A DNA stretch of 11,813 nt. It comes from Candidatus Thorarchaeota archaeon MP11T_1. GTDB taxonomy: Archaea; Asgardarchaeota; Thorarchaeia; Thorarchaeales; Thorarchaeaceae. Under the pieces are notes generated by a model. It searched no databases and had not been told where the DNA came from. It saw only the letters and a list, made by a program, of their open reading frames with translations. This document shows, one piece after another, positions 1 through 7,773 of this stretch. The stretch is taken from positions 1 through 11,813 of the forward strand of contig PJET01000149.1 of NCBI GenBank assembly GCA_002825515.1. The letters run 5' to 3'. The translations under genes and the position numbers were made by a program. Positions within the stretch are counted from its first letter, which is position 1. Each line of letters starts with the position of its first letter.

Positions 1-534
1 AGAAAGAGCAGCTTGATCAATAATAGGTTCTAATGCAAGTACGAGTCCGATAGAAGGATGAAGATGGCAATATGCAAGTAAACCAATTGTCTCTCCTGAA
101 ATTAGTAGAGCTTCAAACTTTGCAGTAAGCCATTGACTGCCAAATAGTGCTGCAATAACTGGCCACAAAATGATATTGAGAGCCAATCTCATTGGGTCTT
201 GATTAAATTCCGTAAGCAGAAATAGATAAGGCATTAAAGCCATTGATAGAGTGGTAATTATTCCAGCAACCATAACATATCGCGTTCTACTGATAACATA
301 GATCAAAAAGAAAAGTGCAGTAGCACTGAAGAATAGGGTTAGATTTTCGATCAATATTGCGAGAAACAATTGAATCATTGGAAGAAGAATCACTATCAGG
401 AATAATGCAAATGACAGAAGCCTAGCTTTCATACGAACAATGTCGGACTTTATCATCATAGATGGCTCAAAAAGAAAATAGCGAACTCTCTGGAAAAAAG
501 AAAATCTTTCTGGAATGAGTTCATCCTCGTTCAT
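1..534 (-). CDS. Multi-pass membrane protein, N-terminal part; possible sensor histidine kinase (3' end beyond window)
   Basis: The frame is open from ATG at 534 to the window edge: 178 residues with no stop, so the C-terminus is missing. A short cytosolic start (MNEDELIPER, then FLFEPS) is followed by about five or six hydrophobic segments, near residues 37-60, 66-83, 87-107, 115-134 and 140-172. A short amphipathic FLFEP-type lead-in followed by a helix bundle resembles the membrane input region found at the front of many archaeal and bacterial PAS/histidine kinases. That assignment is from general resemblance only; no kinase or PAS residues lie inside the window. The gene is co-directional with the ABC permease, 95 bases downstream of its stop, and may have its own TATA box. 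It could equally be an unrelated multi-pass protein. I am confident it is a coding region and not confident of the function. Confidence 0.75.
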   Translation of the reverse strand, partial: MNEDELIPERFSFFQRVRYFLFEPSMMIKSDIVRMKARLLSFALFLIVILLPMIQLFLAILIENLTLFFSATALFFLIYVISRTRYVMVAGIITTLSMALMPYLFLLTEFNQDPMRLALNIILWPVIAALFGSQWLTAKFEALLISGETIGLLAYCHLHPSIGLVLALEPIIDQAALS

Positions 535-582
535 TGTCTTTAATTCCCAAATATGGATTGGATTATTGTGGTGACAAAATGA

Positions 583-591
583 GGAATATTA
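583..591 (-). promoter_or_regulatory. TATA-like box upstream of the membrane/sensor gene
   Basis: Read on the minus strand the sequence is TTTAATATT, about 50 bases before the ATG at 534. This would put the transcript start near 560 with a leader of roughly 25 bases. A 6-bp inverted repeat (TAAACC at 590-595, GGTTTA at 602-607) adjoins it and could mark the 3' end of the permease transcript. Weak evidence: AT-rich words are common in this gap. Confidence 0.3.
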
Positions 592-629
592 AACCATGTA
601 AGGTTTAGTTGATTGTGTTCTTTGAAGAA

Positions 630-2267
630 TTAATCCTTGAGAAGCTTGGGAATAAACCGTGAAGCTACAATAACTGTTGACAAAACTATAATTCCTTGAC
701 TTGCTAGACTGATTATATGAGATCCTGTGGCAATCATTGTTAGACCATATCCAATAAGAGGGATTATACCAACAACAGCACCAGCAAAGGCAGAAACAAG
801 ACCCATTGCTTGATCAGAAGTGACATTAACTGCCACTGCTCTTCCTCCTCCTCTTATCCTGAATATTATTGCTCCTACAGTCATTCCAACAAAATAACCA
901 ACAGGAATCTGAAGGATGGGAATAAGTAACAGTAATGGTGTTATTGGATTGTTAATGAAAATCATGATGTCAATTGCTATCATGCTCAAGATATAAGGTA
1001 CAAGCAGAATCGATGTCTTACTTTGAAGTACAAGCCTAGAGCTAATTGGTAATCCTTCATGTACAGATGCTCCTTGTGTGTCGAACATTAAGATAGATAC
1101 CAGAGAAATGCCACCAAAAAGGTTAGCATAGTTAACAGCTGTTAGGGCAGTTATGCTTCGGAGCAATCCATTGACTTTCCAATATTGAATCATAGGGAAA
1201 AGCATTACAATTAGGAAGATTGGAATTGCAAAAACAAAGGCAGACCCGATATTTCTAGTGGCTAACCTAAGATCCTTTCGAATCATAGCTTTAAGTGGAC
1301 TTGTTGAGGTTATTATGACCTCTTTCTCAATACTAATTTGGGTGGATGAAACACCACTAATTGTCATTTCCCTGAGTGTTCTCCCACTCCGACGGTACAA
1401 GATAACTGCTAGCAGAGTATAGACACATGTCCCAAGTAATGATGCAAGAAAAGTGCTTGATGGCATTGTAAATGCTAGCGATGCTGCAAAGAAACCATAT
1501 GAAAATGGGAAGACTAGTGCAAGAGTGGTATAAGCAGTTTCACCCCAAATAGATGAAAGTTCGATGATGAATTTCATCAAACCAGGAAGATAGCTACTTA
1601 GGCTATAGACGCTGATCATGCCAATGACAATACCAAGGGAGGCTGCGATTCTAAAGAAGCTGGAGCTTCTAGATTCATCTGATGAGTGTGATTTCCTATG
1701 AAACCATTTTGACATGGCAACAAGAGCTCCAATTGCAACAGAAACAGTACTCGCACATGCAATTAACGCGATTGCTGCTACCAATGGTCCATAAAAAATC
1801 AAGCTACCGATTGGGAATATTGTCAAAGAGAGTAATACTGGAGCAAAGAAAACTCTCGCAAAGGTCATGAACGAAAGCTGTTCAATATCCGCTCTGCTTA
1901 ACGGTAGTGTAGCTGGCAAATTCATGGCACCAGATGTGATTAATCCAGTTGTGGATGTGAGATTGAGAAAGAACACCACAACAAAACTTAGGCCGAGATA
2001 TACAGTAAAACCAACAGCTAACCGAGCCTCTGGATTACCAATAGCAACATCGAATGCAGATGCAGCAAGTGCAAGAATAGCAATCATCCCTAGAATTAAT
2101 GTAGTCATAAAATAGCTAATGCGACTTGATGACTTGATTGAGCGAGCAATCTTTTCAGGTTCTTCTTTAACACGAGCTAAATTGGATGGATTCATCTCAA
2201 GGAAAGCTTGGAAACGTGCTTCTTGTGCTACCACACCTGCTAGTTTCCAGCTTTCTGAGAATTTCAT
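630..2267 (-). CDS. ABC-2-type exporter permease, duplicated halves (545 aa)
   Basis: This is a polytopic membrane protein with about 12 hydrophobic segments, roughly at residues 50-73, 85-104, 137-155, 160-185, 205-226, 248-268, 272-291, 340-362, 378-395, 418-438, 441-465 and 483-540. A basic, Ser-rich loop lies at about 187-204. Two LP-x-S motifs, LPLSR at 121-125 and LPISSR at 406-411, each lie between a hydrophobic segment and another one. This fits a head-to-tail duplication of an ABC-2-type half permease, as in large putative ABC exporters. The ATG overlaps the stop of the ATPase gene (shared ATGA, 2264-2267), so the two are almost certainly translated together and form one transporter. 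The substrate cannot be read from sequence; lipids, peptides or toxic compounds are usual for this class. It has no extracellular binding domain, so export is more likely than import. Confidence 0.88.
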   Translation of the reverse strand: MKFSESWKLAGVVAQEARFQAFLEMNPSNLARVKEEPEKIARSIKSSSRISYFMTTLILGMIAILALAASAFDVAIGNPEARLAVGFTVYLGLSFVVVFFLNLTSTTGLITSGAMNLPATLPLSRADIEQLSFMTFARVFFAPVLLSLTIFPIGSLIFYGPLVAAIALIACASTVSVAIGALVAMSKWFHRKSHSSDESRSSSFFRIAASLGIVIGMISVYSLSSYLPGLMKFIIELSSIWGETAYTTLALVFPFSYGFFAASLAFTMPSSTFLASLLGTCVYTLLAVILYRRSGRTLREMTISGVSSTQISIEKEVIITSTSPLKAMIRKDLRLATRNIGSAFVFAIPIFLIVMLFPMIQYWKVNGLLRSITALTAVNYANLFGGISLVSILMFDTQGASVHEGLPISSRLVLQSKTSILLVPYILSMIAIDIMIFINNPITPLLLLIPILQIPVGYFVGMTVGAIIFRIRGGGRAVAVNVTSDQAMGLVSAFAGAVVGIIPLIGYGLTMIATGSHIISLASQGIIVLSTVIVASRFIPKLLKD

Positions 2268-3043
2268 TCAACCAATGCCTCCCTGAGAACAGATACGCCT
2301 TCAGCAACCTCTTCCTCTTGCTGTGTTAACTTGAGGAATAGGCTCTCAAGGGTTGCACCATCTCTCTGTGCTTTAATACGAAGCTCCTCTAGTGTTCCCT
2401 CAGCTACTAGAATACCTTCATCAATTATTCCAACACGGTCACAAAGACCCTCAGCAACTTCCATTACATGCGTACTTAATAGCACAGATCCTCCATTTTC
2501 GGCATGTATTCTAACGATGTCTTTCATGATTTTTGCAGAACGAACGTCTAGACTTGAAAATGGTTCATCAAGTATCAGTAATTTAGGTGCATGCAGTAGT
2601 GCTGCTATCAGCATGGTCTTCTGCTTATTGCCTTGTGACAAAGTGACTATCATCTTGTCGTAATGCTTTCCAAAATCAAGAGCTTTGACAAACTCCTTCA
2701 TTCTTTTACTAATCTTTTCTTGAGGGAGTTGCCTTATCGATACGATAAAATCGAAAAGCTCTCTAGGTGTGAGTGAGTCATACAACTGCTGTTCTTCGGG
2801 TACATATCCGACTAAGCGCTTAACTTCAACTGGATTTTCAGTCGAACTAATACCAAATACACTCGCATGACCAGAATCGGGATCCAACAAACCCATGAGC
2901 ATTTTAAGTGTCGTAGTTTTTCCAGCGCCATTAGGACCTAGAAGCCCATAGATCTCACCTTCTCTAATATTTAGGTTAAGTTCGTTCACAGCAACTAGGT
3001 CACCAAAAGTCTTTACAAGATTTTCAATTCTTACAGCAGACAT
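2264..3043 (-). CDS. ABC transporter ATP-binding protein, ABC-2 exporter type (259 aa)
   Basis: Cytosolic nucleotide-binding subunit that powers the overlapping permease. All ABC motifs are in order: Walker A GPNGAGKT (36-43), a Q-loop region GYVPEEQQLYDSLT (79-92) with Glu where Gln is usual, signature LSQGNKQK (135-142), Walker B LLILDE (155-160, D159, E160), D-loop SSLD (163-166) and switch His in STH (H192). Residues 200-259 form the extra C-terminal segment common in the NatA/CcmA-like exporter group. The Glu-type Q-loop and the LSQG signature are common variants there, so it should be active. It follows the wHTH gene by 96 bases with its own TATA-like box. Its last bases overlap the permease start. 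The substrate is unknown. Confidence 0.93.
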   Translation of the reverse strand: MSAVRIENLVKTFGDLVAVNELNLNIREGEIYGLLGPNGAGKTTTLKMLMGLLDPDSGHASVFGISSTENPVEVKRLVGYVPEEQQLYDSLTPRELFDFIVSIRQLPQEKISKRMKEFVKALDFGKHYDKMIVTLSQGNKQKTMLIAALLHAPKLLILDEPFSSLDVRSAKIMKDIVRIHAENGGSVLLSTHVMEVAEGLCDRVGIIDEGILVAEGTLEELRIKAQRDGATLESLFLKLTQQEEEVAEGVSVLREALVE

Positions 3044-3104
3044 TATTCTTCAAACTCTCTTTATTTAATTAAGCAACTCCCGGATGCGAATGTTTCTCTC
3101 GAGG

Positions 3105-3112
3105 ATATATAA
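3105..3112 (-). promoter_or_regulatory. TATA box for the ABC transporter genes
   Basis: The minus strand reads TTATATAT, followed by CC. It lies 62 bases before the ATPase ATG, predicting a start near 3082 and a leader of about 39 bases. It sits in the 96-base gap after the wHTH gene, so the transporter may be transcribed both from here and by read-through from the regulator promoter. Confidence 0.5.
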
Positions 3113-3139
3113 TGTTTAACAACTAAGCGATAATTCAAA

Positions 3140-3592
3140 TCAAGAAGCCTCCATGTTTTCAGTTTCGATACCATTGCTTCTCAAGGCTACTCGCCTTTTT
3201 ACGAAGGTCCAATAGCTATAGAAAACTAACCACCCAAATGTTGGTATCGAAATGAATAACCAGAATTCGGGAATTGAGAAGATTATATAGATATTGAGGA
3301 AGACAATGGTAGCCAGGTTTATGAACCACGCTCTTCGTTGCCAACCATAATTCGATACAACATGTACTGCTCGAAGAGCTGCAAATCCTCTATCATTCAG
3401 GGTGTAAAGTCCATCTTTGTCAGTAATAACAATAGCATCCATTTTCTTGAGATGAAAATCCAAGAGACCGCTGCTCTTTATCCTTAGATTCCGTTTTAGA
3501 TCTGCAAATCGTGTAGGTCTTTTAGCGAGTTCCTTCAGTATTGCAATTCTCATCGGGTGGGAGATTGCTTCAAACACTTCATCCGAGGTCAT
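3140..3592 (-). CDS. Membrane-anchored winged-helix (ArsR-like) regulator (150 aa)
   Basis: Residues 3-72 form an ArsR/MarR-like winged helix-turn-helix: the start SHPMRIAILKEL is the typical first helix of this fold, and residues 27-50 cover the DNA-reading helices. Residues 54-66 (IVITDKDGLYTLN) make the wing. Residues 88-106 and 110-131 are two hydrophobic helices separated by a short turn, ending in KRR, so the DNA-binding domain stays cytosolic and is tethered to the membrane. The remaining tail is short and polar. No Cys metal site is seen, so this is not a classical metal-sensing ArsR. The gene leads the ABC cluster and starts next to an array of inverted half-sites, so autoregulation and control of the transporter are likely. 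The ligand, perhaps a membrane-active compound, is unknown. Confidence 0.85.
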   Translation of the reverse strand: MTSDEVFEAISHPMRIAILKELAKRPTRFADLKRNLRIKSSGLLDFHLKKMDAIVITDKDGLYTLNDRGFAALRAVHVVSNYGWQRRAWFINLATIVFLNIYIIFSIPEFWLFISIPTFGWLVFYSYWTFVKRRVALRSNGIETENMEAS

Positions 3593-3624
3593 TTTTCTTC
3601 ACGTCTGACATGGGAACGGAATGA

Positions 3625-3630
3625 TATAAT
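3625..3630 (-). promoter_or_regulatory. TATA box for the wHTH regulator gene
   Basis: The minus strand reads TTATAT in the context AGGATTATATCATT. It is 33 bases before the ATG at 3592, giving a predicted start near 3600 and a leader of only about 8 bases. The same short spacing is seen for the surface-protein gene beginning at 10121. The inverted half-sites at 3637-3669 lie directly upstream. Confidence 0.5.
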
Positions 3631-3636
3631 CCTACG

Positions 3637-3669
3637 GTCATTGACTAGTAGGTCAACAAGTCTTGACCT
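3637..3669. promoter_or_regulatory. Candidate operator: alternating TTGAC/GTCAA half-sites
   Basis: Seen directly: a 9-base palindrome GTCATTGAC (3637-3645), then half-sites TTGAC (3641-3645), GTCAA (3652-3656) and TTGAC (3663-3667), each 11 bases after the last and in alternating orientation. The final pair extends to a perfect 7-bp inverted repeat, AGGTCAA (3650-3656) and TTGACCT (3663-3669), with a 6-base spacer. The array sits just upstream of the regulator TATA box and in the divergent region shared with the M28-like gene. I infer that it binds the neighbouring winged-helix protein. Confidence 0.5.
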
Positions 3670-3751
3670 GATAATTATTCATTTTCCTTTATTCGTTATA
3701 ATAATCCAAGATGCTTCTTTTTATAGCAAAAATATCATGGACAAAGATTGC

Positions 3752-3758
3752 GCTTATA
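3752..3758 (+). promoter_or_regulatory. Possible TATA box for the M28-like gene
   Basis: The plus strand has CTTATAG within GCGCTTATAGTAGG. It would place the transcript start near 3780 and a leader of about 38 bases carrying the ribosome-binding site at 3804-3808. A second TATA-like word, TTTTTATAG at 3717-3725, is an alternative. Confidence 0.3.
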
Positions 3759-3803
3759 GTAGGGTTTCTTTAACGGTTTTTGAATAAATTGAGATGCCTG
3801 CTC

Positions 3804-3808
3804 GGAGG
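3804..3808 (+). promoter_or_regulatory. Ribosome-binding site that decides the M28-like start
   Basis: GGAGG lies nine bases before the ATG at 3818. It falls inside the reading frame if the upstream ATG at 3794 is used. That longer start has no comparable site and adds eight residues in front of the signal peptide, so 3818 is preferred. Confidence 0.6.
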
Positions 3809-3817
3809 ATATGCATA

Positions 3818-5677
3818 ATGGTAAAACCCTTGAAGCGATTATGGATTATGATCATCTTTTCATTCCTTCTTTTGGTACCAATATCCGAAAATCCCACAAT
3901 CAGAGAAAGATCAATCTTGAAAGTGACCAAAGCAGATGTTGCCTCTGGACATGTATATGGAGAATTAGTCATTGAAGAAATTTACGAAGAAATAACAACT
4001 TCGAAGATACGAAATATTGTACAGCGTTTTACGGAAAATGGTTCACGATATCTCAATGCTGTATTTGATGCAGATATCGAGGGACCGAATAAGTATGCTC
4101 GAAATTATATAATAGAACAATTAGGTGGACGTTCCAATGGAAGGATTGAGATTGAAATCATTGGAAGTTATTACAATGTTGTTGGAAAACTACCAGGATA
4201 TTTGCCTGGTAACAATCCAGTATTCATTGTAACAGCGCATTATGACTCTCCTGATGCGTGTCCTGGTGCAAATTGCAATGGAGCAGGCATTGCGGCAATG
4301 CTTGTTTTGGCGGAAGTTATGTCTAGATTCGAGTGGCCTTTAGATATCTATTTCTTAGCTCTGAATGGGCTACACCCACACGGTAGAGAGATGAAGGATT
4401 ACTTGGAAGGAAGTCGTGAGGTTTCAACTGAATTTGAACATAGAGGAATTGAAACCCTTGCACTTTTCAATATCGATACTATTCTATATGCAGATCCCGA
4501 AGCACCTAATGACGGGAAGGTACTCATGGGCTATGATGGTATTGGTGACTACAGCAGAGGTCAGTACTGGGCAGAACTAACTAGGACTATCAGTAATAAC
4601 TATGGTAGGAATTACATATTACCAGTTCCTTCATCCCTCTTCCCTCTATGGTATATTTCAGACCATTATCCATTCTATATAAGAGGGTTCTCTGGAACAA
4701 TCTGTGCTTTTGAATCAGGGTGGGCTGTTGATCCCTCCTATCATGGTGTAAGTGATGTTTACTTCAACGTATTATTCAACTATGACATTTGTAGAGAGGT
4801 GGCCGCAGCAATCGGTGGAAGTATGGCTTATGTAATGGGTCGGACTTATGGCGAGCGTAGAGAATTCAATTTCTCCTTCATTATACCACATGATTGGACA
4901 GAAAAGCTCTACATACCTATCACAGTAGCAACAAATATTGAAGTCACATGCAGATGGTTTGGTGGTCCTGCTTCATTCTTTATCACAGACCCTTCTGACC
5001 AAATTATAGGTATTGCTGAGTTTGACCATGCGTCAGCTTGGGAACATACCAATTTGTTCAACATATCAGTTGCAAATAGGGGACTCTATACTCTTATTTT
5101 GAATAATACTGGAGATGATGCTGTAGGATTCGAGCTCTTCTACTCTTATGACAGTGATGTAGACCATAACGATATCCTTGATAGTAGAGAGTTCTGGATA
5201 GATGCCGGACTATTTGGTACTGATTCAGATTCTGATGGAATTTCAACCGCTGATGAACTCTTTCTTGGAACTGATGACAACAACATTGACTCAGATTCAG
5301 ATTCTATGGATGACAAATATGAGATTGATAATGGGTTTGATCCAACTGACCCTTCTGATGGAGCTGCAGATTATGATGGTGATTCTCTATCAAATGCTGA
5401 AGAATATATTCTTGGACTTAACCCATGGAGCGTTGATACTGATTTCGATTTAATGCCTGATGGGTGGGAACATGAAAATGGTCTCAATCCACTTGTAAAT
5501 GATGCTGATCAAGATCCTGATGAAGATGGCAAAACAAACATAGATGAATTCCTAGCAGGTTCAAATCCATTTTTGGCTGAACTTGAAGTGCTTACAGTTC
5601 CCACTTTTTCAATAACAATACTTGCTATCGTTTCTGTAATTGTTGTCATAGGCTGCTGGATGAAGAAAGAATCCTGA
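3818..5677 (+). CDS. Secreted, membrane-anchored M28-fold protein with calcium-type repeats; altered catalytic centre (619 aa)
   Basis: Numbering is from the preferred start at 3818. Residues 1-22 form a signal peptide (basic KPLKR, then a hydrophobic core). Residues about 80-340 are an M28 zinc-aminopeptidase fold: TAHYDS with H141 and D143, GANCNGAG (150-157), NID (D220), SDHYPF (281-286) and SYHGVSD (H309). Compared with the M28 pattern, the bridging Asp is C153 and the Glu-Glu pair is L185-H186, so the general base is lost although other metal ligands remain. Residues about 345-440 look like a beta-sandwich. Residues about 445-585 are Asp-rich calcium-type repeats (DSDSDG, DYDGDS, DQDPDEDG) of thrombospondin-3 style. 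Residues 594-614 form a membrane helix ending KKES. It is probably displayed outside the cell as a binding protein or an enzyme with changed chemistry. It is divergent from the regulator gene. Confidence 0.85.
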   Translation: MVKPLKRLWIMIIFSFLLLVPISENPTIRERSILKVTKADVASGHVYGELVIEEIYEEITTSKIRNIVQRFTENGSRYLNAVFDADIEGPNKYARNYIIEQLGGRSNGRIEIEIIGSYYNVVGKLPGYLPGNNPVFIVTAHYDSPDACPGANCNGAGIAAMLVLAEVMSRFEWPLDIYFLALNGLHPHGREMKDYLEGSREVSTEFEHRGIETLALFNIDTILYADPEAPNDGKVLMGYDGIGDYSRGQYWAELTRTISNNYGRNYILPVPSSLFPLWYISDHYPFYIRGFSGTICAFESGWAVDPSYHGVSDVYFNVLFNYDICREVAAAIGGSMAYVMGRTYGERREFNFSFIIPHDWTEKLYIPITVATNIEVTCRWFGGPASFFITDPSDQIIGIAEFDHASAWEHTNLFNISVANRGLYTLILNNTGDDAVGFELFYSYDSDVDHNDILDSREFWIDAGLFGTDSDSDGISTADELFLGTDDNNIDSDSDSMDDKYEIDNGFDPTDPSDGAADYDGDSLSNAEEYILGLNPWSVDTDFDLMPDGWEHENGLNPLVNDADQDPDEDGKTNIDEFLAGSNPFLAELEVLTVPTFSITILAIVSVIVVIGCWMKKES

Positions 5678-5736
5678 ATATTGGAATAATCGGTTAACAT
5701 CATGACATAATATAGCATCAATTATTATGAAAGAGC

Positions 5737-7677
5737 TTAAGGGTTTAGATGTTCTTTGAAGAACTCCAATATCTTGTTGTAGACAGTTACCTTGTTGTTA
5801 AATTTCAAGACATCATGTCCTTCGTCCTCAAACATAAGATATTCCACATGCTTCCCAGAAGCATTTAGTCTATCTACAATGTCTTTAGATTCTCTCTCGA
5901 CAACTCGTGGGTCATTCTTGCCTTGTATCACAAGCAGTGGAGCGTTAAGCTGATCCATATATGTGCTTGGAGAACGTTCTTTCAAGAGCTCCGCATCTTT
6001 TTCTGGATGTCCGATTGACAAATAGAAATAACTTGCCCAGGATTCTGGTAATCGTTCCAAGAAAGTCGTGAGATCGTATGGACCAAACATATCGCATGCA
6101 GCTTGCCATAAATCGGAATGTCTTGTAATAAGCATCAGTGTCATGAAACCTCCATAAGAACGACCCACAACCGCCCTTCTTGATGAATCAATTCTAGAGT
6201 CCTCTTCAAGGAACTTGAGACCCTCAATATGATCTAAACGATCATTTCCACCCCAATCAAGATCAACATGTTTTCTATACTTGAGACCGTATCCAGAACT
6301 TCCCCGAACATTTGGTACAAAGACAGCGAAACCATTCAATGTGAGTAGTTGAATTAGTGGCATACTGAACCAAGTGAAGTCGGGTCGTTCTTGACTCTTG
6401 GGTCCACCATGAACATATAGTGCCAGAGGTCTAGCACCTTTGAAGCCCAATTTCTTGGATGGCATGTATAATCTTGCTGAAATTCTCAGACCATCGAAAG
6501 ACTTGTAGCTTGCATCTTCTCCGGATGATAGTAGATGGCCTGGTATCCCTATAACCCTCTCATTAGTCAATTGCAGAGGTCCTTTTCTACCTGCACCAGG
6601 GGTATAGAGATAAAGTTGTGATGGTTGTGTGGCACTTGTAAACGAAATCACATATTCCACAAGTTCATTTGATTTGAAGGTTCGGGCTTTATCCCATTGA
6701 ACACCCAGTGATACACCATCATTAAATGGACTCTCTCCAACTATGACCTTCTTGATGTCCATTCTTTTATTGGCTAGATTAAACTCTGCTTCATATTTCC
6801 ATGAGCAACCATCAATGTTGTATCCGAGTACGAATCGATTACCATCAATATGTGTGATATGCTGGAGTTCGCCGATTCCTTTGTGACTTAAGCCTTGCAC
6901 ATCAATCAAAGTCAATTCTTTTGGTGCCTCTAAGTCCATGAACGCAAGACCACCTAGGTCATCAAACTCCGTTGTGTGGACCAAAACTACATTGTTAACC
7001 CAATGTACAGGATTGACATCGTATACTCTTGTTTTGCTATCGTCTTTCCTTTCCCTAAGAGGAGTACCTAGAATTGTTTTTAGACCATCTTTACTCTCTT
7101 CCCAAAGGAAAATGACAATATCACCGGAAATGTAACCTTCACTAAGAAGAACTCTAGAATGATCTGCATTGGGCTCAACAAATAACCCATGCTCACTCAC
7201 CCCGAGAGTAGTTTCATCCATCGTTTCTAGATTGACTTTCATAGTATATTGGAGAGACTTATCCTTTATTGTACGGTCATCTCTTTTGAAGTAAGCAATG
7301 TTATTCTTAACATCCACTTCGATGCAGGTTATTTGCTGGCCAAGAAATCTATCACCGAAGATTCGTTCTGGAACTCCACCATCAAGTGATACGAAACTAG
7401 GCTGATAGAGTTCGTTGCCGTTTTCATCCACCATTACAAGTATCTTCTCGATATTCGGAAATACCACATAAAGACTACCTGCCATCAAATGAGGGTTCTG
7501 GAGAGCTAATCCAGCAGGAATCAACCTTTCTGGAAAGCTACCAGTCTTCCTCATTCTATAAAGACTCACCATTCCACTCATATCACTGATAAAATAGACA
7601 TAGTCACCTGCAATTTGTGGAGAAACAGTCTGTCTTGCAGATAGAATCGATTCAACGGGATATTCAACCATTTGCAT
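5737..7677 (-). CDS. S9 family peptidase (prolyl oligopeptidase / acylaminoacyl-peptidase type), 646 aa
   Basis: Serine peptidase expected to release residues or dipeptides from short peptides in the cytosol; no signal peptide is present. Residues about 10-385 are beta-rich and match the propeller that gates S9 enzymes. Residues about 390-646 are the alpha/beta-hydrolase domain: YVHGGP (421-426) near the oxyanion hole, NVRGSSGYG (456-464), nucleophile elbow GRSYGG with S507, then QGKNDPRV with D589 and EDEGHD with H621. The triad is complete, and the length suits the S9C subgroup. The first ATG (7677) is followed by a second at 7671; neither has a clear Shine-Dalgarno sequence, so the start is uncertain by two residues. 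It is convergent with the M28-like gene (59-base gap) and divergent from the reductase gene. The exact specificity (acyl-peptide, dipeptidyl or oligopeptidase) cannot be set from sequence. Confidence 0.92.
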   Translation of the reverse strand: MQMVEYPVESILSARQTVSPQIAGDYVYFISDMSGMVSLYRMRKTGSFPERLIPAGLALQNPHLMAGSLYVVFPNIEKILVMVDENGNELYQPSFVSLDGGVPERIFGDRFLGQQITCIEVDVKNNIAYFKRDDRTIKDKSLQYTMKVNLETMDETTLGVSEHGLFVEPNADHSRVLLSEGYISGDIVIFLWEESKDGLKTILGTPLRERKDDSKTRVYDVNPVHWVNNVVLVHTTEFDDLGGLAFMDLEAPKELTLIDVQGLSHKGIGELQHITHIDGNRFVLGYNIDGCSWKYEAEFNLANKRMDIKKVIVGESPFNDGVSLGVQWDKARTFKSNELVEYVISFTSATQPSQLYLYTPGAGRKGPLQLTNERVIGIPGHLLSSGEDASYKSFDGLRISARLYMPSKKLGFKGARPLALYVHGGPKSQERPDFTWFSMPLIQLLTLNGFAVFVPNVRGSSGYGLKYRKHVDLDWGGNDRLDHIEGLKFLEEDSRIDSSRRAVVGRSYGGFMTLMLITRHSDLWQAACDMFGPYDLTTFLERLPESWASYFYLSIGHPEKDAELLKERSPSTYMDQLNAPLLVIQGKNDPRVVERESKDIVDRLNASGKHVEYLMFEDEGHDVLKFNNKVTVYNKILEFFKEHLNP

Positions 7678-7773
7678 CGAAAATCAGCTAAACCGTCTTT
7701 CTTTTGATTCTACCGAATTACAATTTGATAATGAAACTCATACTCATAGACAATAATAAGAACCCCACGTTGA

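Noticed and set aside
590..607. TAAACC/GGTTTA inverted repeat as a strong terminator
   Set aside because: The stem is only 6 bp and AT-rich with no T-run; it is mentioned only as a possible 3' mark.
1682..2663. Plus-strand frames opposite the permease and ATPase genes
   Set aside because: They carry no motifs and lie wholly opposite two well-supported genes.
3794..3817. Upstream ATG of the M28-like gene
   Set aside because: A GGAGG site inside this stretch points to the ATG at 3818, which also gives a cleaner signal peptide.
5138..5575. Dockerin domain in the M28-like protein
   Set aside because: The loops lack the paired 22-residue layout and conserved recognition residues; thrombospondin-3-style repeats fit better.
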